NCBI GenBank assembly: GCA_016191465.1
Contig: JACPOP010000015.1
Location: forward strand, 362,382-426,381
Source of the DNA: Chloroflexota bacterium
Lineage (GTDB): Bacteria > Chloroflexota > UBA6077 > CF-72
Direction of reading: 5' to 3'
Length of the DNA stretch: 64,000 bases
In this document: positions 18,149 to 27,038 of the stretch, piece after piece
Layout of the letters: each line of letters starts with the position of its first letter
How positions within the stretch are numbered: position 1 is the stretch's first letter
Notes under the pieces: model-generated
Told to the model about the DNA's origin: nothing
Databases searched by the model: none
What the model saw: the letters and a program-made list of their open reading frames with translations, nothing else
Position numbers and translations under genes: made by a program

Positions 18149-20524
18149 TTAGAACGCGGATGGCCCTCCCCCAACGAACGACGGCCAACTCCCGCAGGAA
18201 TCCGTGACGGTGAGCGGCACTGTCGCCGCCTGCCCGGCCGTCGTGCGGCGTACCGTAAAGGTGGCTGAGCGGCTGAACATTGGGGGTGCGTAGGTGAATC
18301 CGCCAGGGCTGGCAGTCGTAGGCCCGGCGTTGACCGTCGCGTTCGACGCGCTGCCGAACGCTATCGACTGCACGTAGACGTTCGAGCCAGTAGCAGTTGC
18401 GGTCACTGCCAGCACCCCCGGCGATGAAGCGCTCGCCGAAACCGACACGTCAGGCCTTGGCAAGCAGACTGGCGGGGCCACGGCCGCCGCGGCATTGATG
18501 CGGCCGTACGTCCACAACGACCCGGTGCCAGCGACGCGGTCAGAGGTGTTGAGGAGCCTCGCGACAACCATCTGGTTGCTGGCTCCATAGGAGGTCGCCC
18601 ACAGTAATCCGGCCAGACCTGCCACGTGCGGAGCGGCTTGCGAAGTGCCGCTGAAGTTTTCATAGGATCCAACGTAGTTCGTTGAGTAGATGGATACTCC
18701 CGGCGCTGCAACATTGACGTTGCTGCCGTAGTTGGAAAAATTGGCGCGATTGTCGCTCTGGTCTGTCGCCGCCACAGAAACCACACGTACACAGTTCGCG
18801 GGACTCCCGGCTGAGCTCAACCCTGAGTTGCCGGCCGAGGCCACGAGGACGACGCCCCTGGACCATGCGTAATCGACCGCGGCCTGCATGGAGGTGGGGC
18901 ACGGAATGTCGCCGCCAAGGCTCATGTTGATGACGCGTGCCCCATTGTCTGCAGCCCAATAAATACCGCTCACGATTGAAGACACCGTGCCAGCGCCCGT
19001 GTTGTCGAGGACCTTCACGTTCATCAGGCTCGTGGTGTAGCCCACGCCCGCGACGCCGACCCCGTTGTTCGTGATCGCCGCGGCAATGCCGGCCACGTGG
19101 GTACCGTGATCGCAGTAGTCGTCTGCGTCAGGAGTCGACGTGAAGTTCGCCCGAGCCACGACTTTCCCATTGATATCCGGATGACCAGGGCCGAAGGACG
19201 TGGAACCCGCCTCGTAGATGCCGCAGTCCAGGATGGCGATTCGCACAGCGCTTGAGCCGCGTGTCTGATCCCAGGCCGCCGGCGCTGAGATGCGGGTCAT
19301 GCCCCACTGGGATGGGAAGGACGGATCGTTCGGCGTTTCGGCCGCTCGTAGAATGAAATCCGGTTCGGCGTACAGGACCCGAAGGTCCGCGCGATAGGCC
19401 GTGAGCGCAGTCTCGATCGATACACCCGATATGCTCACACGTTGCAGCGATGGGCCCACGTCCGCCACGGACTGGGCGCTGAATCCACGTCGTGCGCTCA
19501 ATTCCGCGTGCAGCGTCTGGATCGAGGCAGCAGCGACGCCCGGACGCGCGGCGACGATGATGGAGTCGGCGAGCGCCTCCTTGCCGTCTGCAAGCTTCAC
19601 CGTCCGCATCCCACGTTCTGCGAACGTCCGACCGCCGCGAACGATCGTACGCTCCTGGCTTTCAAGCGGGAATGCAGTCAGCGGCGGAGCGGTCCGGGCG
19701 ACAGCAGTGGGAGCCAGGGCCGTTGGGGTCGGAGGCGCGACAACGCGCGTTGGTGTTGCTGGGACGAGAGTCGGGCGGGTGGGCGGCACCGTAGGTGTGG
19801 CGGCCGCAAGCACTGGAGTGGAGGTTGCCGTGGGTGCAGGGCACCGGACGGAAGCCGCTGTCGGCTGTACCGGGCACCCCTGAGTGGGTGTTGACGTCGA
19901 CCCGACCACTGGTTTGGAAGTTGGCGACGCGCCCGCTGCGGGAATCCCGGCTGTGCTAGATGCCGCGGGGAGGACGACTGGGGTGGGAGATGCAGATTCG
20001 AGAGCGACGCCCGCTATTGGGATGATCTCGTTCATCTCCCAGGCGAACCGCTCCGAATTTGGCCGAGACTCCACGCCCCGAGGTCCGGCGATCCAGGTTT
20101 CCGACCCATTCGTGAAAGCTGTGACGTTGTCCGCCTTCCTCCACAGCAGCATGCCGCCTGTTGTCAGTTGGATCGAATCGCCATTCGCGTCCGCGCGCTC
20201 ATTGTCCAGGCAGCCTCCGACGACGTCAGTGCCCACGGCTTCCCGAAGATCGTTGAAGCCAAGTTGAAACTGGCAGTCAGAGAGGTTCGGACGGGCATTC
20301 GCCGATCCCGCCGGAATGCTGACGAGTAGCAGCGCTAGTGCGGCCAGGGGTGCGATTGAGCGCCTGGAACATGGTGTGGTGCCAACTTTAGATGAAGTCA
20401 ATGCACTGCCTCGGGTCGAGCGAGCATACGTTGCTGTGGCTTCCGAATCAATAGGGTCCAACAGCGCCGCGATTTCGGAGTTCACGACGTGGACCCTATG
20501 GGACAGGCAGCAACGGGTGGCCAC
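18149..20524 (-). CDS. Secreted subtilisin-like serine protease (S8)
   Basis: 791 residues as drawn. The catalytic triad is D433 (AILDCGIYEA), H473 (CDHGTHVAGIAA) and S628 (FSGTSQAAPHVAGLAG), with oxyanion N566 (ASAGNSG). A Pro/Thr-rich linker spans about 178-285, and a propeptide-like segment precedes the catalytic domain. The hydrophobic signal sequence is at about 57-77, unusually far from the ATG at 20524. A TTG at 20401 (residue 42) would give a normal signal peptide, so the true start may be there. The C-terminal domain (about 690-791), with SATFTVRRTTAGQAATVPL and CGSWPSFVGGGPSAF, is shared with the broken metalloprotease. The role is extracellular proteolysis. Confidence 0.9.
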   Translation of the reverse strand: MATRCCLSHRVHVVNSEIAALLDPIDSEATATYARSTRGSALTSSKVGTTPCSRRSIAPLAALALLLVSIPAGSANARPNLSDCQFQLGFNDLREAVGTDVVGGCLDNERADANGDSIQLTTGGMLLWRKADNVTAFTNGSETWIAGPRGVESRPNSERFAWEMNEIIPIAGVALESASPTPVVLPAASSTAGIPAAGASPTSKPVVGSTSTPTQGCPVQPTAASVRCPAPTATSTPVLAAATPTVPPTRPTLVPATPTRVVAPPTPTALAPTAVARTAPPLTAFPLESQERTIVRGGRTFAERGMRTVKLADGKEALADSIIVAARPGVAAASIQTLHAELSARRGFSAQSVADVGPSLQRVSISGVSIETALTAYRADLRVLYAEPDFILRAAETPNDPSFPSQWGMTRISAPAAWDQTRGSSAVRIAILDCGIYEAGSTSFGPGHPDINGKVVARANFTSTPDADDYCDHGTHVAGIAAAITNNGVGVAGVGYTTSLMNVKVLDNTGAGTVSSIVSGIYWAADNGARVINMSLGGDIPCPTSMQAAVDYAWSRGVVLVASAGNSGLSSAGSPANCVRVVSVAATDQSDNRANFSNYGSNVNVAAPGVSIYSTNYVGSYENFSGTSQAAPHVAGLAGLLWATSYGASNQMVVARLLNTSDRVAGTGSLWTYGRINAAAAVAPPVCLPRPDVSVSASASSPGVLAVTATATGSNVYVQSIAFGSASNATVNAGPTTASPGGFTYAPPMFSRSATFTVRRTTAGQAATVPLTVTDSCGSWPSFVGGGPSAF

Positions 20525-20707
20525 GGTGGGGTCCCCTCGTGGTGCCGCGGTCGCATCCGTCGAGCGTTTGCCCCTCCTGGCGTCTCACGTGTCGGCATGA
20601 GTGGCAGGCGGTGCACCGACCCACCTAGATTGCTCGACTGCGTGGTGCAGCAATCAGCACCATGAGTGCGGCATCCCTGTAATAGAATGCAGTTGTCAGA
20701 AGCCTGA

Positions 20708-21952
20708 ATGCCACCGTCAAGGACTCGCATCGCATCAGGGCGGCTCCCCGGCGTTGATGGCCTCCGAGGGATAGCGGCATTATGCGTGGTGGTCACGCAC
20801 TTTAATCCGGGGCTGCAGGCGCCACCGGCGAGCCTGGTCAATTCTCTTGTGCAGTACATGCAGGTTCTATCTCTGGGCCCGCTTGCCGTCATCTTCTTCT
20901 ATGTCCTCTCATCGTTCCTATTGACGCACCTAGCCATCAGAGAAGAACAGTCCACTGGAGCATTCAGCGTGCGCAACTTTTACGTACGCAGAATCCTTCG
21001 GATTTGGCCACTCTATTTCACGATGCTGGGAATAAATCTGATCTTCTATTCGCCCATCGTAACAAACGCTCAGACCGATACGAATACCTGGCGATGGTTT
21101 CTAGACAATATCTGGATGTACGTTACATTCACATCCAACTGGAGCCTATCGTTGAATTATCTTGGCGGTCGCGTTGATGCATCGCCCCCAGGGCTGGCTG
21201 TCATGTGGAGTATCGCGGTGGAAGAGCAATTTTATGTTGCGTTCCCACTGCTAATGCTGGTTGCCATACGTAAGGTTAGACTAGCTCACAGGGTTTTCCT
21301 AACCTTATTCGTGCTGGGCTCCGCGTTCAGATTTCTGTTCGTGGCCGGAATCTCTGGCGACGACTCCGTGGTTAACAACCAGATTAGACTCTACTATGCG
21401 ACTTTCACATATCTGGACGTTTTCGCGGCTGGCGCCGCCAGTGCTTTCCTCATCGATGCAGCGAGCGGACGGCAGTGGCTCAAAGCCTCGCGACACCCTG
21501 TTGCGGTGGTCGTACTGAGTGTCTCGTTCGTCGCACTCGCTGCGAGTTGGACGACAGTCGGCGGCTGCAGCTGGATCCCGTGTAGTGTGATGATTTACTG
21601 GGGTGCGGCCATAACGATGGCGTTGGCGATATCGGTCTTGGTTGCGACGCCCCGATCAGCTATCACGCGCATACTGTCGTCGAAGCCGCTGCAGTTGCTT
21701 GGCTCCCTGTCGTTTGGGATTTACGTGTGGCACCCCGTAGTTATGACGGGCATACAACGCGCTCTTGCTGGGATGCCGCCGGGTTATGCGTTTTCCGAGG
21801 CATTAGTCACGGTGACGTTTGTTGGATATCTCGCTGTGACGCTCTTGGCAGCGGCTGTGACAAATCGGATGGTGGAGCGTCCGGCGATCCTTTTAAAGCA
21901 GCGGATCGTCGCGCATACCGCAGCTTCAAAAGTAAGAATGGTTTCTCAATAG
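20708..21952 (+). CDS. Acyltransferase 3 family membrane protein (OafA/YrhL-like)
   Basis: 414 residues. The family opening PGVDGLRGIAALCVVVTHF contains the conserved Arg and His of acyltransferase-3 enzymes; LGPLAVIFFYVLSSFLLTHL, RNFYVRRILRIWPLYFTML and WSIAVEEQFYVAFPLLMLV follow, with about ten membrane helices. These proteins O-acetylate or O-acylate sugars on surface glycans. It is on the plus strand, transcribed away from the subtilase. Its 3' end overlaps the 3' end of a second acyltransferase gene on the other strand by 146 bp. The DNA is less GC-rich than the flanking clusters. Confidence 0.88.
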   Translation: MPPSRTRIASGRLPGVDGLRGIAALCVVVTHFNPGLQAPPASLVNSLVQYMQVLSLGPLAVIFFYVLSSFLLTHLAIREEQSTGAFSVRNFYVRRILRIWPLYFTMLGINLIFYSPIVTNAQTDTNTWRWFLDNIWMYVTFTSNWSLSLNYLGGRVDASPPGLAVMWSIAVEEQFYVAFPLLMLVAIRKVRLAHRVFLTLFVLGSAFRFLFVAGISGDDSVVNNQIRLYYATFTYLDVFAAGAASAFLIDAASGRQWLKASRHPVAVVVLSVSFVALAASWTTVGGCSWIPCSVMIYWGAAITMALAISVLVATPRSAITRILSSKPLQLLGSLSFGIYVWHPVVMTGIQRALAGMPPGYAFSEALVTVTFVGYLAVTLLAAAVTNRMVERPAILLKQRIVAHTAASKVRMVSQ

Positions 21953-23135
21953 AAAGGTGGCTAATCCAAGCCACGACTACGACAATCAAAATATAGACAG
22001 CCAACTGAGAAGATGTCCTCGCGTCTATTTCGAATTGAGTTCTCGAAGGCATACCTTCGACGAGCCTCTCTGCAATTGGTAGCACCAATGGGTGCCACAA
22101 ATACATCCCGAAAGAGAGTGCTCCAAGAAACACCATACTGCGACTGCGTAAGAACTCGGATATCAGTGAATCTTTGTGTGTCAGTACCCACAAAATTTCC
22201 AGCGCGAACAGGGCTCCTGTGAGACCGTAAATCCAGACACTAAATGACGTATAGGGGTAGTACAACTCGTTCTGCCATTTCATGCCGAGTACAAACGTTA
22301 AGATGAATAAGATGATGCCGGTGCCCTTCAAGCGGAGTGCTCGCACCCAGAACTGACGGCTGTCCATCTTACGTGCGGCTGCCGTTCCAGCCAGGCAACC
22401 GATGAGAAACACATCCAGATAGCTGGTGGTCGCGTAGTACATGCCGCCAGCGGGCGCGACTGGAACCGACAGAAAGTAGGTCCGTGAGAGGATGGCGGTT
22501 AACCATGCCAAGATCGCCGCGAGTATGAATGCTCGGCGCGAACGAAGGGCGAGGGATACAACGACGGGGTAGACGAGGTAAAATTGCTCCTCGACTGCGA
22601 TGCTCCACAACACTCGGAACGGGGCCGTAGACGGATCCATTACGCCACCGTACCCCGATAGTGCGATGCTCCAGTTTGACAGGAACGTGACCCAGAGCCA
22701 GGCATGGTCACGAATCCAAGGCCAATCGGGGGTGCCCCAGCCCGGCGTATTACTGGCAGCCGTGGCAAGATCGAAGGCCAGTACAGTGAAATACAGGGGC
22801 CAGATCCGAAAGCACCTGCGCAGGTAGAAGGCTTGGATGTGGAAGGCGCGCTTAGCCTCGAATTCCCGGACTGCAAGATACGTCAGCAGGAATGGGGACA
22901 GAGTGAAAAAGAACACGACCCCAAGGTTTGCCCCTGAAAGTTGAGTTAAACCCCGTAGTGGCGTGTAGAACGACCATGCGGAGGGTACAAGCGGTAGGGG
23001 CGACCAGTGCGAGAGTACGACGGTGATTGCTGCGAGTGCCCGCATACCCTGCAATTCCGGAACCCAAGCGGAGGGACGCTGCGCTTGAGAATCTGAGTTG
23101 CTCGAACCGTGATTCCTGACTAGCCCGGCCAACAT
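21807..23135 (-). CDS. Acyltransferase 3 family membrane protein
   Basis: 442 residues. PELQGMRALAAITVVLSHWS, NLGVVFFFTLSPFLLTYL, YLRRCFRIWPLYFTVLAF and LWSIAVEEQFYLVYPVVVSL are the acyltransferase-3 landmarks, with the catalytic His in VLSHW. About ten helices. Start and stop are shared with the upstream gene as TAATG at 23135, so translation is likely coupled to the membrane protein before it. The last 50 codons run antisense to the convergent acyltransferase. The probable role is glycan O-acylation. It resembles the 414-aa enzyme in every landmark but is clearly diverged. Confidence 0.88.
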   Translation of the reverse strand: MLAGLVRNHGSSNSDSQAQRPSAWVPELQGMRALAAITVVLSHWSPLPLVPSAWSFYTPLRGLTQLSGANLGVVFFFTLSPFLLTYLAVREFEAKRAFHIQAFYLRRCFRIWPLYFTVLAFDLATAASNTPGWGTPDWPWIRDHAWLWVTFLSNWSIALSGYGGVMDPSTAPFRVLWSIAVEEQFYLVYPVVVSLALRSRRAFILAAILAWLTAILSRTYFLSVPVAPAGGMYYATTSYLDVFLIGCLAGTAAARKMDSRQFWVRALRLKGTGIILFILTFVLGMKWQNELYYPYTSFSVWIYGLTGALFALEILWVLTHKDSLISEFLRSRSMVFLGALSFGMYLWHPLVLPIAERLVEGMPSRTQFEIDARTSSQLAVYILIVVVVAWISHLSIEKPFLLLKLRYARRSAALKGSPDAPPSDLSQPLPRASQRDIQQTSP

Positions 23136-24208
23136 TAGTGGATGGTCCGTACCTTCTCTGCTGGCGCCAGGTTCAACTCTCTGACGCTGGTCGTTAGGGC
23201 TTCAACTCGCACCAGCAACAGGAGGACTAGGCACGCCGCTGCGATGGGCGTAAGGATACGAGGAATACCCCAACTGCCCGTTCCGCGTTTAAGTGACCAC
23301 CTTATCACTGCCCACGCTGCAGATCCCACATACGCATATGCCAGAAGTATGGGCGCGATGACCATGGGGAATCGATGGCCAAGGTATATCTGCACCGAGA
23401 GGGGAGCGAAGAAGTAGAGACCAGCCGCCACAACCGCGGCTAGCAGCAACACTGCCCCGGCAGGATGCAACGAGGCGCGCCGTGCGTCGCCTGGGGCGGC
23501 TCGCAGGGCTAGAACGAATGTCACGCCTGCAAGCAAAAGTCCCACAGTCGCCACAGCCATGGTGCCATAGCCGAGTTGGGGAATCCAACCTTGCGCGAAT
23601 TCCGACCATGCTCCGCTCAGAATGATTCCGACATTGTTTTCCGGTGTCGCAAAGGGCCTCTCGACGTGGCGAGAAGCGTACCACAGATCAATTTGATCGA
23701 GCGGAGGTAACGGCAGGGCGGAATTTAAGAAGGATGTCTTGATGACCGCCGAATAGTACAGGTCAAGTATCCAGAAGTCTGCGCCGAGGGCGCCTATTAT
23801 TTGAATTTGTCTTAGAACCAGTGGAAGTAGTGTTGCGGCCACTACAAGTTTTAACCTGGGCAACCGATGCGATAATGGAGGCAAGGCGAGTACGGTCGCG
23901 AGGCATCCGATGATTACGAACGCCAGAAAATCGTAGCCAATTAGAAAGGCAATGGTGACGAGAACCATCACCAAGACCGCTTTGCGCCTCGTCAGCGGTC
24001 CGGAAATGTAATACATCGAACCGAAAAGAGCGAGCCAGTGCCATCCCCTGATAAGATTGTATGAAAATAGCAAGTTGAAGTTGACCTCGGTCGCCATCAA
24101 GACAAGGAACATGATTGCCAAGGCAGCTGACCCGGACAGTTCCAATATCAGTTGATATCCGTATCGGAGTCCAACACAGAATGCGACAACGCTTGCTATA
24201 ACCGACAT
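23135..24208 (-). CDS. Membrane protein related to paralogue 3, downstream fragment after frameshift
   Basis: 357 residues, nearly all membrane helices, matching the middle of the 1004-aa protein: NLIRGWHWLALFGSMYYISG, VLRQIQIIGALGADFWILDL, and FFAPLSVQIYLGHRFPMVIA. It lacks the long outer C-terminal domain of the 1004-aa protein and ends in KVRTIH. Its ATG lies 13 nt inside the end of the upstream fragment (24196-24669), which carries the missing first helices, so the pair looks like one gene split by a small indel near 24200. The stop overlaps the acyltransferase start (TAATG). Coupled re-initiation could still produce both halves, so it may not be fully dead. Confidence 0.7.
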   Translation of the reverse strand: MSVIASVVAFCVGLRYGYQLILELSGSAALAIMFLVLMATEVNFNLLFSYNLIRGWHWLALFGSMYYISGPLTRRKAVLVMVLVTIAFLIGYDFLAFVIIGCLATVLALPPLSHRLPRLKLVVAATLLPLVLRQIQIIGALGADFWILDLYYSAVIKTSFLNSALPLPPLDQIDLWYASRHVERPFATPENNVGIILSGAWSEFAQGWIPQLGYGTMAVATVGLLLAGVTFVLALRAAPGDARRASLHPAGAVLLLAAVVAAGLYFFAPLSVQIYLGHRFPMVIAPILLAYAYVGSAAWAVIRWSLKRGTGSWGIPRILTPIAAACLVLLLLVRVEALTTSVRELNLAPAEKVRTIH

Positions 24209-24669
24209 CTCGATGCGATGTCGGTAAGCAGACCCGCCTGCCGGAAGGGTAAGATAACCATCTCAGACGCATAGAAGAGAAAGGCGCCTAAACTCATGTT
24301 GTGGGTGTACAAAAGCAGTGAGTTCTCGTCCGCAAGCGCGGAATCGCGTTGTACGAACCAGAACCTTGCCCCATCAACGACGTAGTTTCTACCGACCATC
24401 TCGGAGGCGAGCGATTCCCCGGGCCCCGGGAAACATGCGCTATTTGTGTCACATTCAGGCGACCAAGGAAGCCACCCAATCCTGCTCCCAAGGGTCAGGA
24501 GCACAACAAGTAGTACCGATGTCACCACTGCGGCGCCGCCCGGACCCGTGAGTCGTGTGAACCATCCTTGGTCAGGCCGAAGAAGGTATTCGAGGCGGTG
24601 TGCGAGCCTCTGCAAGGGCCCTATCGGCGGAATAGCGCGCGTTGCACTTGGCGCATTATCAATATCCAT
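24196..24669 (-). CDS. Membrane protein related to paralogue 3, upstream fragment before frameshift
   Basis: 157 residues from ATG 24669 (an upstream TTG at 24696 is possible; GGAGG lies 11 nt before the ATG). One N-terminal helix (about 48-65) is followed by a loop with CDTNSACFPGPGES and then NSLLLYTHNMSLGAFLFYAS, equivalent to the AHPFLYTHNFNIAGVFF region of the 1004-aa paralogue. The frame ends in TDIASRCRL at 24196, while the downstream ORF continues the homologous helices in another frame. Around the break the sequence gacatcgcatcgag contains a near duplication (atcg-catcg) that could be the source of the indel. Confidence 0.65.
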   Translation of the reverse strand: MDIDNAPSATRAIPPIGPLQRLAHRLEYLLRPDQGWFTRLTGPGGAAVVTSVLLVVLLTLGSRIGWLPWSPECDTNSACFPGPGESLASEMVGRNYVVDGARFWFVQRDSALADENSLLLYTHNMSLGAFLFYASEMVILPFRQAGLLTDIASRCRL

Positions 24670-24764
24670 GGCGGCCACGCCCTCCAGCCGGGTCAAGCTG
24701 CACCATAGGAGAGATCCCGCGGACGTCGCGATCCTGGCCCGTTAGGTGCGAGCGGTAAACGCAT

Positions 24765-24962
24765 TCAGAGAGTTGGTGCTGCACCGGCCTGACGAATTGG
24801 AGGACATGCCCGCATCGGGACGCCGGTAAGCGCGCCGTGAGCGGTGGGTAGTCCGTCGCAGCAGTACGCGCTCACTTCGTCCGCAAGCCCCCGGCCAACG
24901 CAGCAGCGCCAAGCGTACTGGTCGGACATCTGGGTCCAGTCGCTCACGCGGCAGATGATCAT
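24765..24962 (-). CDS. Small Cys-rich hypothetical protein, overlaps stop of upstream gene
   Basis: 65 residues. The ATG (24962) overlaps the TGA stop of the 655-aa membrane protein as ATGA, a typical coupled arrangement. The first half reads WTQMSDQYAWRCCVGRGLAD with four Cys in two CC pairs, and codon third positions there are GC-rich like a real gene. No family is recognised. It could also be a decayed fragment or a chance frame; the length is short and the C terminus (GAAPTL) is not distinctive. Confidence 0.35.
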   Translation of the reverse strand: MIICRVSDWTQMSDQYAWRCCVGRGLADEVSAYCCDGLPTAHGALTGVPMRACPPIRQAGAAPTL

Positions 24963-26926
24963 GGGGCGGAAATCGCAACCTCAGGCGAGTAAGGCGAGCA
25001 GCCCAAACTGTTGCAGGCCCGCAGCCGCCAAGCATATTCGACTCCGCTTGTCAGGCTTGTGTTGAGGTGGCCGCTGGAGCCGGGGCCGGTTACGCCGAGC
25101 TCCTGGAAGGGAAAGCCCGCTCCATCTCGCCGCTCTACGCGCACCTCTGTCGCCCCTGCCACCGGACGCCAAGTTAGTAGCACGTTCCCGCCTGGGCGGA
25201 TGGTCGCCTGCAGCGCTTCTGGTACTGTAGGCGGCGCGTTAGCGGGTGCTGGCGAAGTCCCTGCCGCCACGCCGCTCGGCTCTGGCTGCTCACCCGATAC
25301 GGCCATGATCTGCACGTCGAAGCTGTTGTAGGGAAAAAACGCATGCAGCAGTGCTTCAAGGTGGAAGTCCTTCATAATGGGATTAGCACTCACCGCCATG
25401 AATGTTCGAGAATAGTCATTATCTTGCCAGCGTTCGCCGAAAACATCCCGGGCCTTGGCACTGAATTCGCGGATGACGCCCTCTGGGTCCCGCTGAAATT
25501 CGACACGAATCGGAGTTCCAGGGGCAGCCGCGCGAATTTCATTCAGATGATTTTCAATTTCACTGAATATCGATAGACTAGTATAGGGAAACACATGTAT
25601 CATCCGTGTGAGATCATTGATCCGTTGAAACATTCGGAAATTGCTAAACATGATCAATACACATAAGATAATACCAGAGAACAGACTTACGCGCGAGAGA
25701 ATTGCATATTGTTTAGTCTGAGAAATGATCACGCCCCACAAATAGTATAGCCACACTACGAGGAATATAGACATAGAACTATGGTAGTAAAATGTAAACG
25801 ATCCAAGGTAGCTGACTTGCCCAGGAAATGGGTACCAGTCTAGGAGAGTTGTGTAAATTCCGGATAGTAGTACAGTAGAGCCACTAGCAACGAGTCCATG
25901 TGACGGCGAACCTTCATAGACAGGTACTCGGATGAGAAGCGCAATCAAGGGCGCCCCGAACAATATGGATAACGCGACAGCTTCGAACGGCCAAGACCGC
26001 TCCTCTATTCCGAATGTGGTGAGAAAGGCGTCGGCAATATGGATCGCTGACACACGGTAAAATGATGGATCAAATAGATATCGTAATATCTCCAGCTTCT
26101 TCCCGTCACCTATGGCATCCCACGCACCGTGAACACTGAAGCGAATATAGACGAATGGCAAAATCACATAAGTTACTAGAAGAAAGATTACTGGAAGCGA
26201 TGCAAATAGTCCGGCTTTCCACTTGCTGGCACGCAGAAACATAGATGGGAATAGGAGAGCAACTGCGGGGTATGCAATGAGCCCCATTTCATCGGAGAAG
26301 AAGCCCAGAAGAAGTGATGCGACTACGAATAGATGATCGCTGGACGACTTCGTGCGCCTGTGGCTGAAGGCGAACCAAATCGACGCCGCGAGGAATAAGA
26401 ACACCAGCTTCTTCGCGGGTCTGATGTAGGGAATGAGGACCGAGAGGAAGCCAACGCTGGATATCAGGACGCCTGTAATGGAGGCTGCCCTGAGTCCACT
26501 AACACCATCACGCAGGAGAAAGCCCATCACCGCAACCGGAGTTACTACCGCTGTAAGAAGAGCGGTCGGAGTAATACTGGGTTGTGGGACCACGTATCGG
26601 GCAATGAAAGGGCGCGCAATGGCGTCCGCCGTTTCGGCGAGGTCGTTCAGAGGACGTACCCGGTTAACGTTGGGATCGAACGCCTTCCAATCGAGGGCTT
26701 TTCTCAATCGATCACCGAAGGTTTCAGTTTCAGGAAAGTTCCAGATGTATGCCGACGTCGCGAATAGTTCCGGATGCAACCACGACTGGCCGGAGTCTAG
26801 CCAGATGCGGGCGGCGTACATTGAGGGGGCGGCTATAAGCAGAATGCAGATAAACCAGGTGGCTGGACCCTTGCGGAGCAGGAGTGGCAGCGTACCGGGG
26901 TTTGCGGGCGCAGACAGTGCGGTCAT
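24959..26926 (-). CDS. Polytopic membrane protein with C-terminal FN3-like domain
   Basis: 655 residues. A first helix (about 23-42) is followed by a loop, then about ten membrane segments to residue 435. A soluble region (about 440-540) leads to a Pro/Ala linker and a C-terminal fibronectin type III-like domain: PTVPEALQATIRPGGNVLLT, VEYAWRLRACNSLGCSPYSP. The shape recalls GT-C transferases with an outer C-terminal domain, but no diagnostic motif was found. Base composition is clearly AT-richer than the neighbouring clusters, above all at 25550-26400, suggesting a different origin. A 4-nt overlap links it to a small downstream ORF. Function unknown. Confidence 0.75.
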   Translation of the reverse strand: MTALSAPANPGTLPLLLRKGPATWFICILLIAAPSMYAARIWLDSGQSWLHPELFATSAYIWNFPETETFGDRLRKALDWKAFDPNVNRVRPLNDLAETADAIARPFIARYVVPQPSITPTALLTAVVTPVAVMGFLLRDGVSGLRAASITGVLISSVGFLSVLIPYIRPAKKLVFLFLAASIWFAFSHRRTKSSSDHLFVVASLLLGFFSDEMGLIAYPAVALLFPSMFLRASKWKAGLFASLPVIFLLVTYVILPFVYIRFSVHGAWDAIGDGKKLEILRYLFDPSFYRVSAIHIADAFLTTFGIEERSWPFEAVALSILFGAPLIALLIRVPVYEGSPSHGLVASGSTVLLSGIYTTLLDWYPFPGQVSYLGSFTFYYHSSMSIFLVVWLYYLWGVIISQTKQYAILSRVSLFSGIILCVLIMFSNFRMFQRINDLTRMIHVFPYTSLSIFSEIENHLNEIRAAAPGTPIRVEFQRDPEGVIREFSAKARDVFGERWQDNDYSRTFMAVSANPIMKDFHLEALLHAFFPYNSFDVQIMAVSGEQPEPSGVAAGTSPAPANAPPTVPEALQATIRPGGNVLLTWRPVAGATEVRVERRDGAGFPFQELGVTGPGSSGHLNTSLTSGVEYAWRLRACNSLGCSPYSPEVAISAP

Positions 26927-27038
26927 GGGAGAAGGTCGAGTTGCGAGCAGCCACGATTCTCAGGGCTAGCGCTCGACGCAGATGCGCCGTCACCCCGTTT
27001 GGGGCGAGGCGTCCTATGCAGGTTGAGGCTAAGCCGCG

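Noticed and set aside
26985..27010. Short hairpin ccccgtttgggg after the methyltransferase gene as an operon terminator
   Set aside because: The stem is only four to five bases with no T-run; not enough to call.
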